A stretch of DNA of 64,000 nucleotides from contig OX344764.1 of NCBI GenBank assembly GCA_947034895.1, forward strand, positions 17,236,001 through 17,300,000, given 5' to 3'. Under the pieces are notes generated by a model. That model saw only the letters and a list, made by a program, of their open reading frames with translations, was not told the DNA's origin and did no database searches. The stretch's first letter is position 1, and every line of letters begins with the position of its first letter. This DNA is from Rhytidiadelphus loreus (taxonomy: Eukaryota > Streptophyta > Bryopsida > Hypnales > Hylocomiaceae). Made by a program: the position numbers and the translations under genes. Positions 10,683-24,100 of the stretch are shown one piece after another.

Positions 10683-13584
10683 TAGAGGGAAATTGGCCTA
10701 GCCTCTAGGTGTAAAGCGGCCCTATCAGATGTTTGGCTCCTCTTTTGAGAGTTTTATTATAATTCTACAAGCGGACACTTTGGGGAATATAAATTTATGG
10801 ACATCATTGCACAATACACATTGTACAGTTCCAATTTTGTTTTAAAAAAAGATGGAGCATATGGGAAGCGGAAACTGGTTCACGTGAAAGTCCTGCAACA
10901 AGTAATGACAGGTGCATGGCAAGGAATATTTTGGCACTTTCCTTTGACATTATGCTCCTTTTTCCTGACAATCCTCCCCTTCAACAATTTTCTATTGAAA
11001 ACCTCTGTAGTCTGTACCTTACATCAAGTAACTTATTCATGTCTGATTGATGCTCCTTGAATCACAGTTTTAAAATTTTTAATAATTTTTATTGAGACAA
11101 ATGAATTTTATATTTCATCTCTGCTTTGATTAGGTGGAGAAGTGGAGCACCTTGAACATGTTCACCCAATCTCTCTCTCGCTTGAGGGTAAGATTGGGTT
11201 ACCCAAATCCAAGCATGTTCCCAAAATTGGGTCATAGAGAAACCAACGAAAAAAAGTAGATGCTAGTTGCACTCTCTTCAAGGTGTGAACATTGAAAATG
11301 GGGTAGGGTACTAGAGAATTTATCAATTCCACTATGACCTCTTAAAACTTTTGTATAGGATCAGACCATTCATACTTGATCACTTAAGCATATGTGGAAC
11401 AAATGAGTGTGATGGAAATTTTTCCCGTGTAGGAAGATAGAAAATATTTGGATTGCAAAATTTTTAGAATTTTATTTTCAAAACTGAAATTTTTGTGAAT
11501 TTTAGAAGGCAAAAAGTGTCCTAACTAGTACATGTCATCTAGAGTCTTGCAATTCTACTCATAGGGGAGGATACTTCCTACTCATGTGTATAAATTTCAA
11601 AATAATAAACGTTGTAATACATGGCATTCAACAATTGTTCCTCACAGACTCACATATTGTTCATGTCATTAAAATTAAACTCCCAAACATGGTTCACAAA
11701 GAAGTTTTGCATGGCCTGAAATAGCGATATTCTATCAATTAGCCACCTAGTTGGTAATGGGTGCTCTGACTATATATACTCCCTTTGTCAGATTTTGAAA
11801 AAGAGTTTTACATAGGAAACATGGAGCTTTTTAAGAAACAAAGCTAGCATTATAATATTCAAATATTGTTCATGGATTTCACACATCTCTATTGCAATTT
11901 GTCTTAATGTATTTAAAAAATTTAAAGCTTCCCGACACTCAATAATTCTTGTTAGAGAAATTTTGATCAATTTAAGGTGATTCTATCTAATGAAATTTTA
12001 GGTGGCTAATAATCTCTAAAATCTTACTTGATTTTTGAGTTGCCTCCCATTACACTAGAAAAAGAGAGAAAAAAAGTGGATGGAATTGCCAAAATCATCT
12101 TTGAGAAATATGACTCACCAATATTTGGGTGAAGTTTATTGTGTTTAGGTATTATCGTGGATGAATGAAGGATGGATGACCAATAGTCAATGATTTGTCA
12201 AAATTTTGTATTCTACAGAGGCGTGTCCTACTTCTACTGTGAGAACATTTTTCATTGGATGCAAATGAAACAATGAATTTTGTTCTAAGAATTAATGAAC
12301 AAGATTACAAGTGAGAAAGGAAACCACTAAACACAATATAACAAAGACTGACCAAATGACAAAGCTCCCCAATGCAATAGAACTTCTTTAAAGTAATAGC
12401 CATGAGACCAAGCTCAAGTCTCTATGCTCAAGAATCTCAAAGAACTTCTTTGATGTGTATGTCTGAGATTGGATTTAGTGCAAGACCAGACAGTCAATAT
12501 TCCATCACTTTAGAGAGGTCATTGTCTTAGAGAAGTTCACCTTAAAGAACTTCTACAATACAATCCACACTAATATATAGCTATACAATAGAGCAAGGAT
12601 GTACTTGGACAAACATGATTAGACAACATAACTAGGGATGATTAATTAAAGCCAATGGATTGGGGACACAAGATGAACCTTAAGATTGATGGAAGGAAAT
12701 TCCATCCTAATTTCATGTCTTTATGTACTAAAGAATGCATGGTGTGGGCACATTATGTGCATAAGAGCAAGCCCGACAAGGTGAACTCCTATGCAAAATG
12801 CGCCCCACGCGGTGCATTCCCTAGCGTTAAGCCAGAGTAGTTCCTTGATGTTCCTAAAATGTTCCCTTGGTAGAATTGGCTGCCATTGCTCATTCTTCAT
12901 TTCTAATTGTCCCTTGAAAATCCCTAAATCAAGAGGGATGTTAGGGATGTCTTTAAGGTAGAAGTATCCATTGTCATCCACGACCCATACCCAACTTGTA
13001 GGGGGCATTGTTTCCAACCAAGGCTGAATCATATTTCCAATTGAAGCTTAGAATGTGTGTTTTTTCAACTCTTTTTCAAGGTTGGGACTAATAAGATCAT
13101 GACACATGACCCAAAGTAGTGAGCGGAAAAATAGTCTTTGAATGATCAAAATTGAAAGACTGTAAACATTGGCTATGGGCTCCAAGCACTTTCTGGCTCC
13201 CAAAATTCATAGAAATTTCAATTCTGACAATAAAATTACGAAAAATTTGCAATCCCTATGTCTCCTATCTTTCCTACATAGGAAAAATTTGTTGCACCTT
13301 CAATGTGATCGGGTATGGGTACATTTACCTTAATGTCCAGGTTACCAAAGATCTGTCTGAAGTACATCAAAGCTGATACAAAAATTAAATTTTTTGGCCC
13401 CAAGTTTAAGTTACCACACTTGCTTCATGTCCTTGAGTGTGCACTCCCCATGCCACCCTGCTGGGACCTAGTCTAGTGTTTGGGCGTCCTTTGCAAATCA
13501 TAGCAATGTAAGTTATTGATTGATGAGGTTCTTGTCTGAATGTTTTGCCCAGCCTGGCATTTTTTTCAAATCAGTCCATATTGT
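10683..13584. other. Intergenic, no gene recognised
   Basis: A MITE right end (CTAGCCTCTAGGTGTAAAGC) lies near 10699-10720. Short open stretches on both strands at 12655-13032 look slightly gene-like (GC-richer than the flanks) but show no domain I recognise. They may be remnants of an old retroelement. Confidence 0.35.
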
Positions 13585-13798
13585 TAGAGCATCTCCAACT
13601 GTACGCGGAAACATTGTCTAGTCTCCGGGAAATTTATGGACATTGTTTCGGTACAACAAACTCTTGTTTGTCCCACCGAAGCAACTTGCTGTAATTTTGG
13701 CTTTCAAACAACTACAGAGGCTTCTAGTGATGCAAATGGCAAAAAGAATCTCCATCATTGCTAATCCTGTGAACTACTTATGGAAGAAAAAATAGTTT

Positions 13799-13870
13799 GG
13801 GTGGAGTTGTTGTCTTCAACAAAATTGCAATTTAGGGTGGAGTTGTTGTCTCCAACAAAATAACAATTTT
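13799..13870. repeat. 36-bp tandem repeat, 2 copies
   Basis: GGGTGGAGTTGTTGTCT(T/C)CAACAAAAT occurs twice with a 36-37 bp period and few differences. A one-ended Tourist-like terminus (TTAGAGCATCTCCAACTG) lies upstream near 13584. Confidence 0.6.
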
Positions 13871-14083
13871 GGACATGCCAAAGAGAATATTTTGGCAGGA
13901 TTGAGCATTTATTTGATCACTTTGCATCCCCAAAACATTGTGTTGAGTTTGTTTGGCATACTGCTTGCGATGCTTTTAGAGCACCAACAACTATGTATCC
14001 AAAACAATGGGCTCCATTGCCATATATGTTTATGGGAGAGCAAATTAAACCCATAATAGAAATGGTGGTATACATTTAAAAAC

Positions 14084-14165
14084 AACACCATTACATTTGC
14101 ATGTACAACACCATTACATTTGCATGTACAACACCATTACATTTGCATGTACAACACCATTACAC
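14084..14165. repeat. 23-bp minisatellite, about 3.5 copies
   Basis: The unit AACACCATTACATTTGCATG plus TAC is repeated identically three times, followed by a partial fourth copy. Perfect identity implies recent slippage or expansion. Confidence 0.8.
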
Positions 14166-14771
14166 TTTTGTCCATAGTGAGCTTGCTTCTATTGGTATCT
14201 ACAATGTACCCAAATGCCAATTATCTTAAGTTAGGATGTTTCATTGCCATCCTTTTGTTTGTTGCACGTATTTTGGCTAGTCAGATATCAAATTTACTTT
14301 ACAATAAAACAACAAAGCTAAAGAATTTCCACAAATATTTTGGTCAATACTTTTTTGAAAAAGAAAAAGACAATGAAAGAAAGGAACTCCAATTTAGAAG
14401 AGGTTGGCATAATTGCAAAGTTTGGTCACTAAAAAGACATATTATAGTTGGTCAAGGCAATAGTATGTAGCTCCATGTTGAATGTTTGATCATTGCTTCC
14501 TTTGTGCAAACAATTTGAATGAGTGATTATAACTAATACCAGAATAATATTGTAGCTTTGAGTATTAGAATTACTAGTACTAAAATAATTCCAACCTTTG
14601 CAACAACGCCTTCATGGCATAAGGAATGTTGCATTTCTTTATTTTTCTAGAATTGGATTTTAAACTCAAGAGTGTTTCCCAAAAATTTGGATATAAATGT
14701 TGTGTAAGGATGAATACATGACCATCCAAATGGATGAAATAGTGACAATGAGTAGTTTCATGTGTACTTAA

Positions 14772-15698
14772 CCCTTAAAGGACCGTCACTATACTTTCAC
14801 CAAAAACGCTCCAAAACTGCCATTTCTAGTACAAGTACCAAAATTTTGAAAAAAAAACTTTTTTTGACATATCTAGCCGTAGGATCTTGTATTATATAGT
14901 ATAAAAAACATGTGGTAAAAATTTCAGACATTTCCACCGGGTGGATTGAAAGATATAAGCATTCAAATTAACTAAAATCATTTTTTTTACCCTGCGAAAA
15001 GCAGGGCAGCTACACTTCACAAGCTCACATTTCTATGAAAAAATTACCTAAATGGTGGTGCTTATTTGGATTCGTTTTTCTAGACAAGTTGGCCACATGT
15101 TTGAAAATTTTCAAATCATTTGGAATAGTACAACATATAGGAAAAAAATAGTAAGTAGGTAGTAGTAGAGAATGATTAAAAATACTAAATTATTTACAAT
15201 TTAAATATGGAATTGAAAATTTCCAATCCCAATGGTCGAAATGTTGTAATAATGTATCTACATCCTAAGATTTTATTTTTGTCCAAAAATATTGAAAATT
15301 GGGTAAGATAAAGGATTTCAAAGTTTATTTTAGAGTAGGAAATCCAAAACTGCCCGCAAACAAAAAAATCCTCATAACTTTTGACTCATTGATCCAAATG
15401 GAATGATTCAAAGCTTTTTGTGTATATAGAACTCTAGAAAATCAATTCCAAATTTTTGTTTCTGAAAAAAGTGATTTTTTCTGATCTGCCCGAACTGCCC
15501 GGTTGGGAAAAAAAGTAACATATCAGGCTATAACTTTTGACTCGTATTTCCAAATGTCATGAAATTTGGTGCATATGAAAGATCTTCCTCGACCCCACAT
15601 TCTATTAAAATTTCAGCCCCAAATATTAAAATCTCCGCTCGTAGGTACCTGCCCAAAATTTCTATACAACCAAAAATGACAGTCCAGTCCTTTAGGGG
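14772..15698. mobile_element. TTAA-flanked MITE (piggyBac-like), copy B
   Basis: This 927-bp element is flanked by TTAA at 14768-14771 and 15699-15702. The left end is CCCTTAAAGGACCGTCACT; the right end, reverse-complemented, is CCCCTAAAGGACTGGACTG. The internal motif GATTGAAAGATATAAGC lies near 14944. No transposase is present, so mobility would have depended on an enzyme encoded elsewhere. Confidence 0.75.
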
Positions 15699-15702
15699 TT
15701 AA

Positions 15703-18700
15703 ACCCCAAAAGAGAACATAATTTTTTTTTGCAATTGGTATTGGAAGTTTCAATAAATTGAGGTATAAACTACTGACAAAAGTTTGTCCTCATGTTGACT
15801 AGGATTCAATGATACATAGTGCTCCCAATTCAAATCATTATTGCACCTCCAACACGTCATAGAAACTTCAAAAAATGGTCACGCATTCTACTATCTTGGT
15901 GTTGTATTTGAGCATGATAAGGTCTAGATCACAGCATGAGATCCAAATGAAAGAGGCTAAAGACCTCTTTACATGTATATATTAGTAGGTGGATTGCGTT
16001 CACTAATACCAAAATATAGAAAAAGCACTTTTATGTTTCTTTTACAATGTGGAATGCATTTAGATATCGGTGGAACTCCATCTCCTACTTCTACAGTCAC
16101 CGATGATTGGTGGAACTGTTCTTGTCTTTGAGTACTTTTCCTACCCACCGAGCTTCACATCATGTAAGCCCCTCCTAACTATTGAATTATCAATCCAACG
16201 GTTTATGTCTTACCACATTATTTTTTGTAAATCTATTATATTCTATGAGGGTTACACGTATATGATTCTTGTGAACCTTTTAATAAGAGATAGTAAGGTA
16301 GGAGTTTCTAGAAGCGCACAGGTTTTTAAATTGCCTACGTCCTCAAATGTACACTACTTATACATGTTTCTTTTTCATAGCCTTCAGCAATGTACAAATA
16401 GTGTACATTTGAGGAGGTGGGTGATTCTAGAGCCCTATGCCATTTCAACTTTGAAATTTCATAACTAATTCCACAAAGCTCCAAAAAATATGAAACAACT
16501 TGGGTTAGATGCCAATTCCACTTGTCTTTCAAGGAAAGTTTACTGAAAAATATTTCATGAAGCCTCACCTCCCCATAATTCAGTTTCACCTCCTAGGTGG
16601 GCGATTTGTGGACCTCCTACCTTATAATAGATGGAAAGAAGTGAATAATTGACTGTTTCCAACTGAACATTTCCTAGACTAGACCTTTCAAAATTAATTC
16701 AAATCAAATAAGGATTATTATTCTATGGTGTGGTCACACTAATCTGCTTATTCCCATGGATTTCGGAGAAGAACATGCCCCCGGGAGGCCGGGATTGGTG
16801 AGGACTCGGGAGCTAACTTAACTTACTAGTGAGATTCTTCTTCCGAGCTCCAGACACACACATTTGAAGCGCAATTTGAAGCGCCTTCATATTGCTGTAG
16901 CTCAAAGGGATTCGATTGCAAGTATGGGCTTGGGTGCAATGTCACAGCTCAGTATCTATCTACTGCTTACCCCCCCCCCCCCTAAAGGACTACGGAGCCC
17001 TATTTGGGGGGATTTTCAAGAACTTTGGCAAGTTCTGTTGACTTCAGAATCTAGGATTTTTGAATGCACATATTTTTAGGATGGATGCTTACTATTTCGA
17101 TCTACGTGCAAAGCTTTGTTTCAAGTCATTCCGATAAATATTGCAAAAGTTAGAAGTTTTTTTCTTTTTCTTTTTGGTTTCAACGTCAAACTAGGCAGCT
17201 AAACAAAATATTCTTACAAAAATATATTAATTCAATTTATTGGATTGTATAGATTGATACCTACTCAAAAACATTTGAACCATTCAATTCCAAATGATCG
17301 AGGTGAAAGTTACAAGGAGTTTTATCGTTGAAGCTACATAGAATACGGCATTTATGTAGACTATGCTAAAAAAAGAACACTATCAGTCTATTTTTCAGTG
17401 ACCTGACTAGCTTGGTCACTCAATATAAATGAAAGACAAAGAAAAACAGATAATTACAGAAATGGGTTGGTCAATAATCAGACAACAAACATGTATCACG
17501 AGTCACATTCAAGAGCTATCACCAAAATATTTTCAAACTTTGGGGGCTGATAATTGCAATTGCATTCCACTACAAAAGTCTGCAATGCAGCTAGCTACCG
17601 TTAATTATTACACAACATGGTTCCTCTCAACACTCTCCGCTGCAATCCAACTAATAACTAATAAGGTGCAAAAAGAGAATTTTAGCTTCATTATTTTGGA
17701 CCATTAACTACTCTTCTTCCAATACAAGAGAAAGACAGATTTGTTTGCTCAAAAAATTAAAACACATGGTTTTCATTTTGAGTAAAGCCATGGAAATGAA
17801 TCTGATCGACGAAGTACACCCAAGGACCTCATGCTTGGAGTTTGTGGCAACGGATAGATAGCACATTCATTGTATACACAAATGGTTTTTTTTTCCAGGG
17901 GGGCCCAAAAACCATCCCTTCTTCTTCTTCTTGACTAGACTTTGCAGTAGACCTAATAAACGATGAGGGCTACTACTAACAACAACAACACTTTCCGTCC
18001 CCTCCCGTCCCACATTGAAGGGAGTGATGGTATCTTTAAACATGGCTGCGGAGTCATTGGAGAGGCATTGTTGCGTCTTTGTCTTTATGCACCTAAGAAT
18101 GGAGAGACTGACTCATCAAAGCCTGCAACACATAATATGCTTATCCTCCCCTGGAGCAAGTTTTTCTTTCATTTCTTCACTCTCAAGGAGCTGCGATAGG
18201 AGAGTTGGATTGCAAGGCCCCTCGGGGCGTCAGCCGGGGAGTACATCGAGTTTTTGGGGTAAGTTATAGCCCACAAGCATATTAAGCATACCCATTATGG
18301 ACACTAACTACATTGGGTCTGTCTTCTCATGCTGGTGGAGATTTGTGGATTGAAATGTTGGGTTGTTGCAGATAAGGGAGTCAATTAGGTGAAGGAAGGG
18401 TTGGTGATGGATAGGGTTTACAGCAAAACTTACATCAATGGTTTTATTTGTACCTTCAGCAGCATCAGGTGTAACAAATACATACAATTGGAGACTGAAT
18501 CCCATTTGGTGCTGGAAAAACTGATAACTTAAGTTATGTGCACCCACAAACAGTGGTGCCCGAAATGGAGCACCCACATTAGGAGTATTAAATGTGAGCC
18601 TAATTATTTTTTCCCTTTTCAATATTGACAACACAAGACATACAAGGCAGTACAATAGACAATAGAGCTTATGAAAGCTTAGTGCCAATTTGGGGACATC

Positions 18701-19748
18701 ACCAAAGATTACTTGGAAATTTTATGACACTTTGAAGGTGTCCAAATAATACACATTGGAATTTTCTTTCACTTGCCAATTAAATCCAATAATTAGTGTC
18801 AATTATGTGTGCACTAGTAGAACACCCAATTGGTTTATACATTTGTACCTTCTAAAGTATTAGGAAATGGTACTTCACCTAAAATATAGAGATATATTGG
18901 TTGAGGTTTTCTTTTATACATGAGTTCTTTGTAAGTCACATCATTGTAATAATTTCCAAACTTTTTCTTTAACCTTGTATCTACCCACTCTTGCCTAGTT
19001 TGACCTTATTGTTGCATAACTTTTGTTTCTAGCCACCAATTGAAATAAAAATTATATTCTAAAAAAAAAAAAAATCAACTTGTCTATCTTGGAAAAAGTT
19101 TCAAAAAATCTTGCCAAAAATTGAGATCATAGATCCCTACCTCAACCTTCAAGGGGACTCTTCTTACATTAGGGGTGATAGTCAAGAAAACAAATTATTT
19201 TGAGCTTTGTTCGACGAGATTATAAGATTTTGAGTCCTCTTTAGGATTTAGCACTACTCATTTTGAATTTCTAAGTTTTTATGTTGGATATTTGAGTTGA
19301 GAATCAAGAAAAAAATATTCAAAAGAAATATCATTTTCATCCTTCAATTTTTTTAAAAGTAAGTAGATACAACATAGAAGGAAAATCTAAATCATCAATA
19401 GCTCTAGAACGGAATCAAACACACAAATGCCAATTTGTGAATCCCACCTTTTATTTTTCTGAAAATCATGAAAATTCAGTTAAAAAACGAATCCATACGT
19501 CATTGCAATCAAATTGCACAAAAAACTGGAAACTCCATAATTTTCACCTATGAAATCCAAATGTAATGAATCAAAACTTTCAAATACTACAATTTGTGAA
19601 ACAAAATTTTTAATTTATATTTCAAGTTTTTTGGTGGTAGGGGTTGTTCTACCTAGAAAAATTGTTTTTAGGACTTAGGGTGATGTAGCTTTGAATCTCA
19701 AGACCCAGTTGAAATAAAAATTATATTCCCATAAGGCTAATGTGTTTA
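15703..19748. other. Intergenic, small hairpin, no gene recognised
   Basis: A short stem (CCTCAAATGTACACTA with TAGTGTACATTTGAGG) lies at about 16346-16417. A C11-12 run sits near 16971. A 126-codon minus-strand open stretch (18308-18688) begins with a hydrophobic segment but has no family I recognise, and its composition fits chance or relic sequence. Confidence 0.35.
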
Positions 19749-19975
19749 CCAGCAGGCTTGCTTCCCCTCACTCGTCCCCCCAAGTCAGTCCAGGGGTGCA
19801 ATTAAAAAAAAAAATCTATTTTGTGCCCAGAAAATGTATGCTCTACATCTCACCTGGCTAGTTTGGGGCGGGGTGGATTGACCCCCTCACTCGGCCCTGC
19901 AGGCAAATTTCAGGGTTTTCCTTTGGGGACGAGTGAGGGGTCAATTCACCCTGGTCCATGTTTGTTTACCAGTAT
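19749..19975. repeat. MITE-like repeat with CTCACTCG and GGGGTCAATTCACCC blocks
   Basis: GTTTACCAG occurs at both edges. Inside are CCCCTCACTCGTCCCC, GGGTGGATTGACCCCCTCAC and GAGGGGTCAATTCACCCTGG. Related blocks recur at about 49775-50045 and 57940-58165, which identifies a dispersed family. Exact ends are uncertain. Confidence 0.45.
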
Positions 19976-20146
19976 AGTAATCAATCTTCAGAATATATAC
20001 GTAAAATTTAATGGTTTTGGGAATTAAAAACATCATTGCTTCTTTTCTTTTTCTCTTGGAGACAAATGTAAATGCATTGCAAAAACGTCACAATACAGCC
20101 AAGCTGCAATGCGAGCTTGACAAATGAAGAGAGATATGAGCAGCAA

Positions 20147-20666
20147 GAAACTAAACATCATTGCTTTTGAGGTGTTCTAGGTCTAAATGCCGAAGGTATA
20201 AAAATCTTTTCAGTGTGTTTTAAATGAAGTAAATCGAATTTGGAGTCATTTGACCACATAGATAGCAAGATTATAATGCTGAAATTTTCCTAAGAACACA
20301 TGTGGAGGTGAAATTCAATTTCTTAAACTACGCAAATGAAAAAACTTTAAAGTGATACAAAACCAACACACAAACACATTGATGAAAAAAAAGGAAAGCT
20401 GCAAAAAACAGATCTAATAAGGCTCAACCTCCTACTTCTTGGACTGATATAAAATCTTAACCACAAACTAGTCTAGAATGCATCACTTTCCCAAATTTTT
20501 TTATTGGAAACAGACACTTAGAGGAACAAACAAGTAACCGAGGTTCACAGATATATCTGAAAATTTTACCACAAAATATAGGAGTGCAAATTTTACAAGT
20601 TTGATTGAATTCAGACGTCCGATGCAAAAGTTCCGGCACTTCAAATCGGACTTGAAATTTTAGGGG
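20147..20666. mobile_element. Truncated TTAA MITE (relative of copy A)
   Basis: This segment follows copy A (384-1343) block by block: CATTTGACC, AGCAAGATTATAATG, GAAATTTTCCTAA, AAGTGAT(A/T)CAAAACCA, TGCAAAAAACA and CTAGTCTAG(A/T)ATG. It ends TTTTAGGGG|TTAA (TTAA at 20667-20670). The first roughly 40 bp of the left end are missing, so only one terminus survives. Confidence 0.65.
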
Positions 20667-20670
20667 TTAA

Positions 20671-21192
20671 TAAATCTAAAACCCAGATATAATCTATCCT
20701 TCCAAGTCGATGTCAAAATCGGATTTACAACCCCAAGATTTGGGCTCCAGAAATCCAATAATGCTGCTACCGTTAGTAATCGCCTATGACGAAAAGCATG
20801 TCTGACTATGCCTATGCTTGGACCCGTTTCCTCGTGGCCTTCACACGCAACAACGCATTCCCGGATAGCGAAAAACTGTCTCTTGTGCTGAGCTCGTGAA
20901 GAATAATAGCATAGCAACGTAACTGTTTTCAACGGTTCTCTTAATCCAACGTCATATGTTAATAGCCAGTAGAAATAAACCATTCTGCAATTCCAACAGC
21001 ATAAGGCATAGAAGAAAAACGAGTGGCTTCGAACCCATATTCCGATATTAGCATACTATTCTGTATCATTCCTATACTATTTTATGTCAAACAGGCACGC
21101 TAGCAGAGTTGTATTCGTGCTAAGCAGGAAAGGGGATTGATTTGGACTGAGATAAGCCGATTGAATACGGTTACAATCTTGTTGCTAAACTA
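20671..21192. other. 3' flank of the WDR12 gene
   Basis: GC-richer than the AT-rich repeats and without repeat boundaries, this stretch probably contains the 3' UTR of the minus-strand WDR12 gene. I see no canonical AATAAA on the minus strand close to the stop; plant polyadenylation signals are often degenerate. Confidence 0.4.
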
Positions 21193-24100
21193 TTAAAACG
21201 AAAGGCTTAGCTTAGAGTAAATATGAAGCTGAGAATCTACACCCCCACTGACAATACTATCATCCTTCCACCAATCTGCACACAACACCTGCATGCAACA
21301 GTGGAAAGAGTCAGAAGCTTGTCATGCAAAGAGATCCAAGATTTATCTAAAAGGTTCACAGCATCATTCTAGGATAAATTGGACGATCATGCAACATCCA
21401 CAAGAACTCATCACTGAAGTAAAACAGAATAACAAGATGCAATTGATTGAGATACTTACTTTATCTTTGTGCTGATTTAAAGTAATTAGAGGAATAGTGG
21501 CCCTTGTGTCCCAAAGCTTTACAGTACCATCATATGATGCTGTCAATATGTGGAAACTTGACTTGGGATGCCTGCCAGAGACAGTTGTGTAACAATAAGC
21601 AGGTAGTCTTATACACAATGCAAATAGTAAACATCATGAAAGTACATACAACAAAGTTCAAATTCTACTCTGATTCCCTTGCAAGAACTACAGTCCTTGC
21701 AAAATACTATCTCCAAAAACTGCAATCTGCAGCTACACCAAGAATTCATGGTGTAGTGGCATAGCATACTAAGGGCAACCCCTCTTTAAATAAGGATAAT
21801 TTGAAGAGGTTAAAGTATCAATTACCACTTGCAAGCAGATATCCAGTTCGTGTGTGACGACAGTTGAAAGACAGGGGCAACAGTTCCTGATAAAGCAGAG
21901 AATTGTTTATTTCAACAGACGACAGAAAATGACACAGCCAAATTATCAAATACCACATGAGGAGATCCTACTAATACAGATGATCAATAGTTACGCTGCC
22001 AACAATGCAAGTGCATGGGTAGATTTTCAAACATTAAAAGATGATCAAATTCGACTTCTAACAAATACCTGGTAGCCGTGGATCCCATATCCTAAGCAGA
22101 TGATCAGCCCCTCCAGCTGCCAGCAAAGAATTGCCTTCACCTCCTACACTCAAACAATGTAATGCTTTGCTGCAAGTCTGTTCCATTCAGCAGACGTGGC
22201 AAGCTTCAGATTAAAGATAGAACATCACCTCACTAAACAGATAGCCTCTCTCAAACCTACATCTTAATTCAATGACGGGAACACATTGACAGAATCAATC
22301 TCCATGTATGAATATATGCAAAAGAAACATTCTCAGTTGAATTTCGGGCACAGGCTGTACCATAGACTGTGTAGCAACAGCCGTCTCCACATCCCAGGCT
22401 CTTAACGAGTGATCCCATGAAGCAGAATAGATGGTATCCCGTTCCGCCCAATCAAGACCTCCAACAACTTGGGTATGTCCATGAAAGGTTGCACTTGGTT
22501 CGACCTGGAGTTGTAAAAAGAACTATTAGCGGCGTACAGACAACGAACGTGATGAAACAACCAACTGAAGTAATTCTAGGCAAAACCCACAAAGGATTCC
22601 ATATTCCAACATGTAGGGAATTAAAGACTCAACCATTGTCCGATTACCTGCTTCTCAGAAGAATTTACAGCTCCAGTCTCCAATCGCCTTTTTTTACCAC
22701 CTAAATCCTCCTCACCCTCAGGTTCTTCTCCTAGATTCCATAACTTGATGGATGTGTCCCATGATCCTGAACATACCTGATCACAACAATGCCAAATATA
22801 CATTTAACGGCCAAAACCAAGTTTAACAAGTCAGGAATACTCTGTCCTCAAACCAGTGACGAATTGAGAAAACCACGATAAAAAGTGACAAACCAGTGTA
22901 ATGAAGCAAGTGATTGTCGTCGTGTAGCATTACCTGACTCCCGGAGGGACTAGCTGCAACACATTGGACTGACGATGCATGTCCTTTTAATCGCTTTAGA
23001 GCTTTTAATGTTGATGTTGTCGACGTCGCTTCATTCAGAGCAACCTGCAGTAGCATCGCATTGATGAATAAGAACCCAATAGCTCGTGCTCCATGGATCC
23101 ATGAAAACCAATTGCCGTAACTAGGAACTGGATTAGAGGTCTATTGATCTGAGACCAGCGAGAGTTGACATGTGCACAGTAAAAGATGAGCATTTAAAAT
23201 TGCAGATTGGATCCAAATCAGGCACGAATCGTAATTTAACGAATGACAGATATGTAGAACCCATATGGAACCCAAAGTCAAACAAAACTCAACCCCGAGC
23301 AACGATGGGTACAACTGGAAATACGCAGAGACTACACGACCAGAACAGCCACATATTCGTAGAGTACGACCAGATGTTGATGTGCCAGGGTTGTAACGGT
23401 CTCTGCCATAAAATCAAAAACTAGGTTTCCGAAGGCGACATTGACCTGACATAACCCTGGACGATAAACATTCACCAAGAAAAAAACTCAATACAATCTT
23501 TTTACACAAATGATGTCATTAAAATCTAGCAATGTGGAACCTATATGGAACACAAGGTCAAATAAAACTCAACCCCGAGCAACGATAGGTACAACGGGAA
23601 ATATGCACAGAATACATGACCAGAACAGTCGCATATTCATAGAATACGACCAGACGTTGATATGCCAGGGTTGTAACGGTCTCTGCCATAAAACCAAAAA
23701 CTAGGTTTCTGAAGGCGACATTGACCTGACATAACCCTGAAAAGCAAGTCTCCATTAACGTAGAAGTATACTAATTGGTGCGCTTGATACGAGGCAATAT
23801 GGAACCCATATGGAACCCAAGGTCAAACAGAAATCAACCTCAAGCAACGATGGGCACACCCAGGAACACGCCAAGAACGCATGACCAGAACAGTCACACA
23901 TTCATAGAGCATCCCCAGACATTAATATGCCAGAGTTGTAACGGTCTTTGCCATGAAATCAAAAACTAGGTTTCCGAAGGCGACATTGACCTGACATAAC
24001 TCTGGAATTTCATAGTTAAACTATGTAGATCAAACTACATGACTCCATTATTCCTGAAACCTACCTGCCAGAAGCGCAGTGAGTGATCTTTCGAGGCTGT

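Noticed and set aside
12721..13032. 103-codon minus-strand open stretch with an overlapping plus-strand one
   Set aside because: Slightly gene-like composition but no recognisable family or motif.
13584..13620. Tourist-like left terminus TTAGAGCATCTCCAACTG
   Set aside because: No matching right end found within 1 kb, so no element could be delimited.
18308..18688. 126-codon minus-strand open stretch with a hydrophobic start
   Set aside because: No family recognised; a hydrophobic start alone is weak in AT-rich DNA.
21350..21440. Possible C/D-box snoRNA in WDR12 intron 12 (GTGATGA and CTGA on the minus strand)
   Set aside because: The flanks of the two boxes do not pair into a terminal stem and the spacing is long; I could not support an RNA gene.
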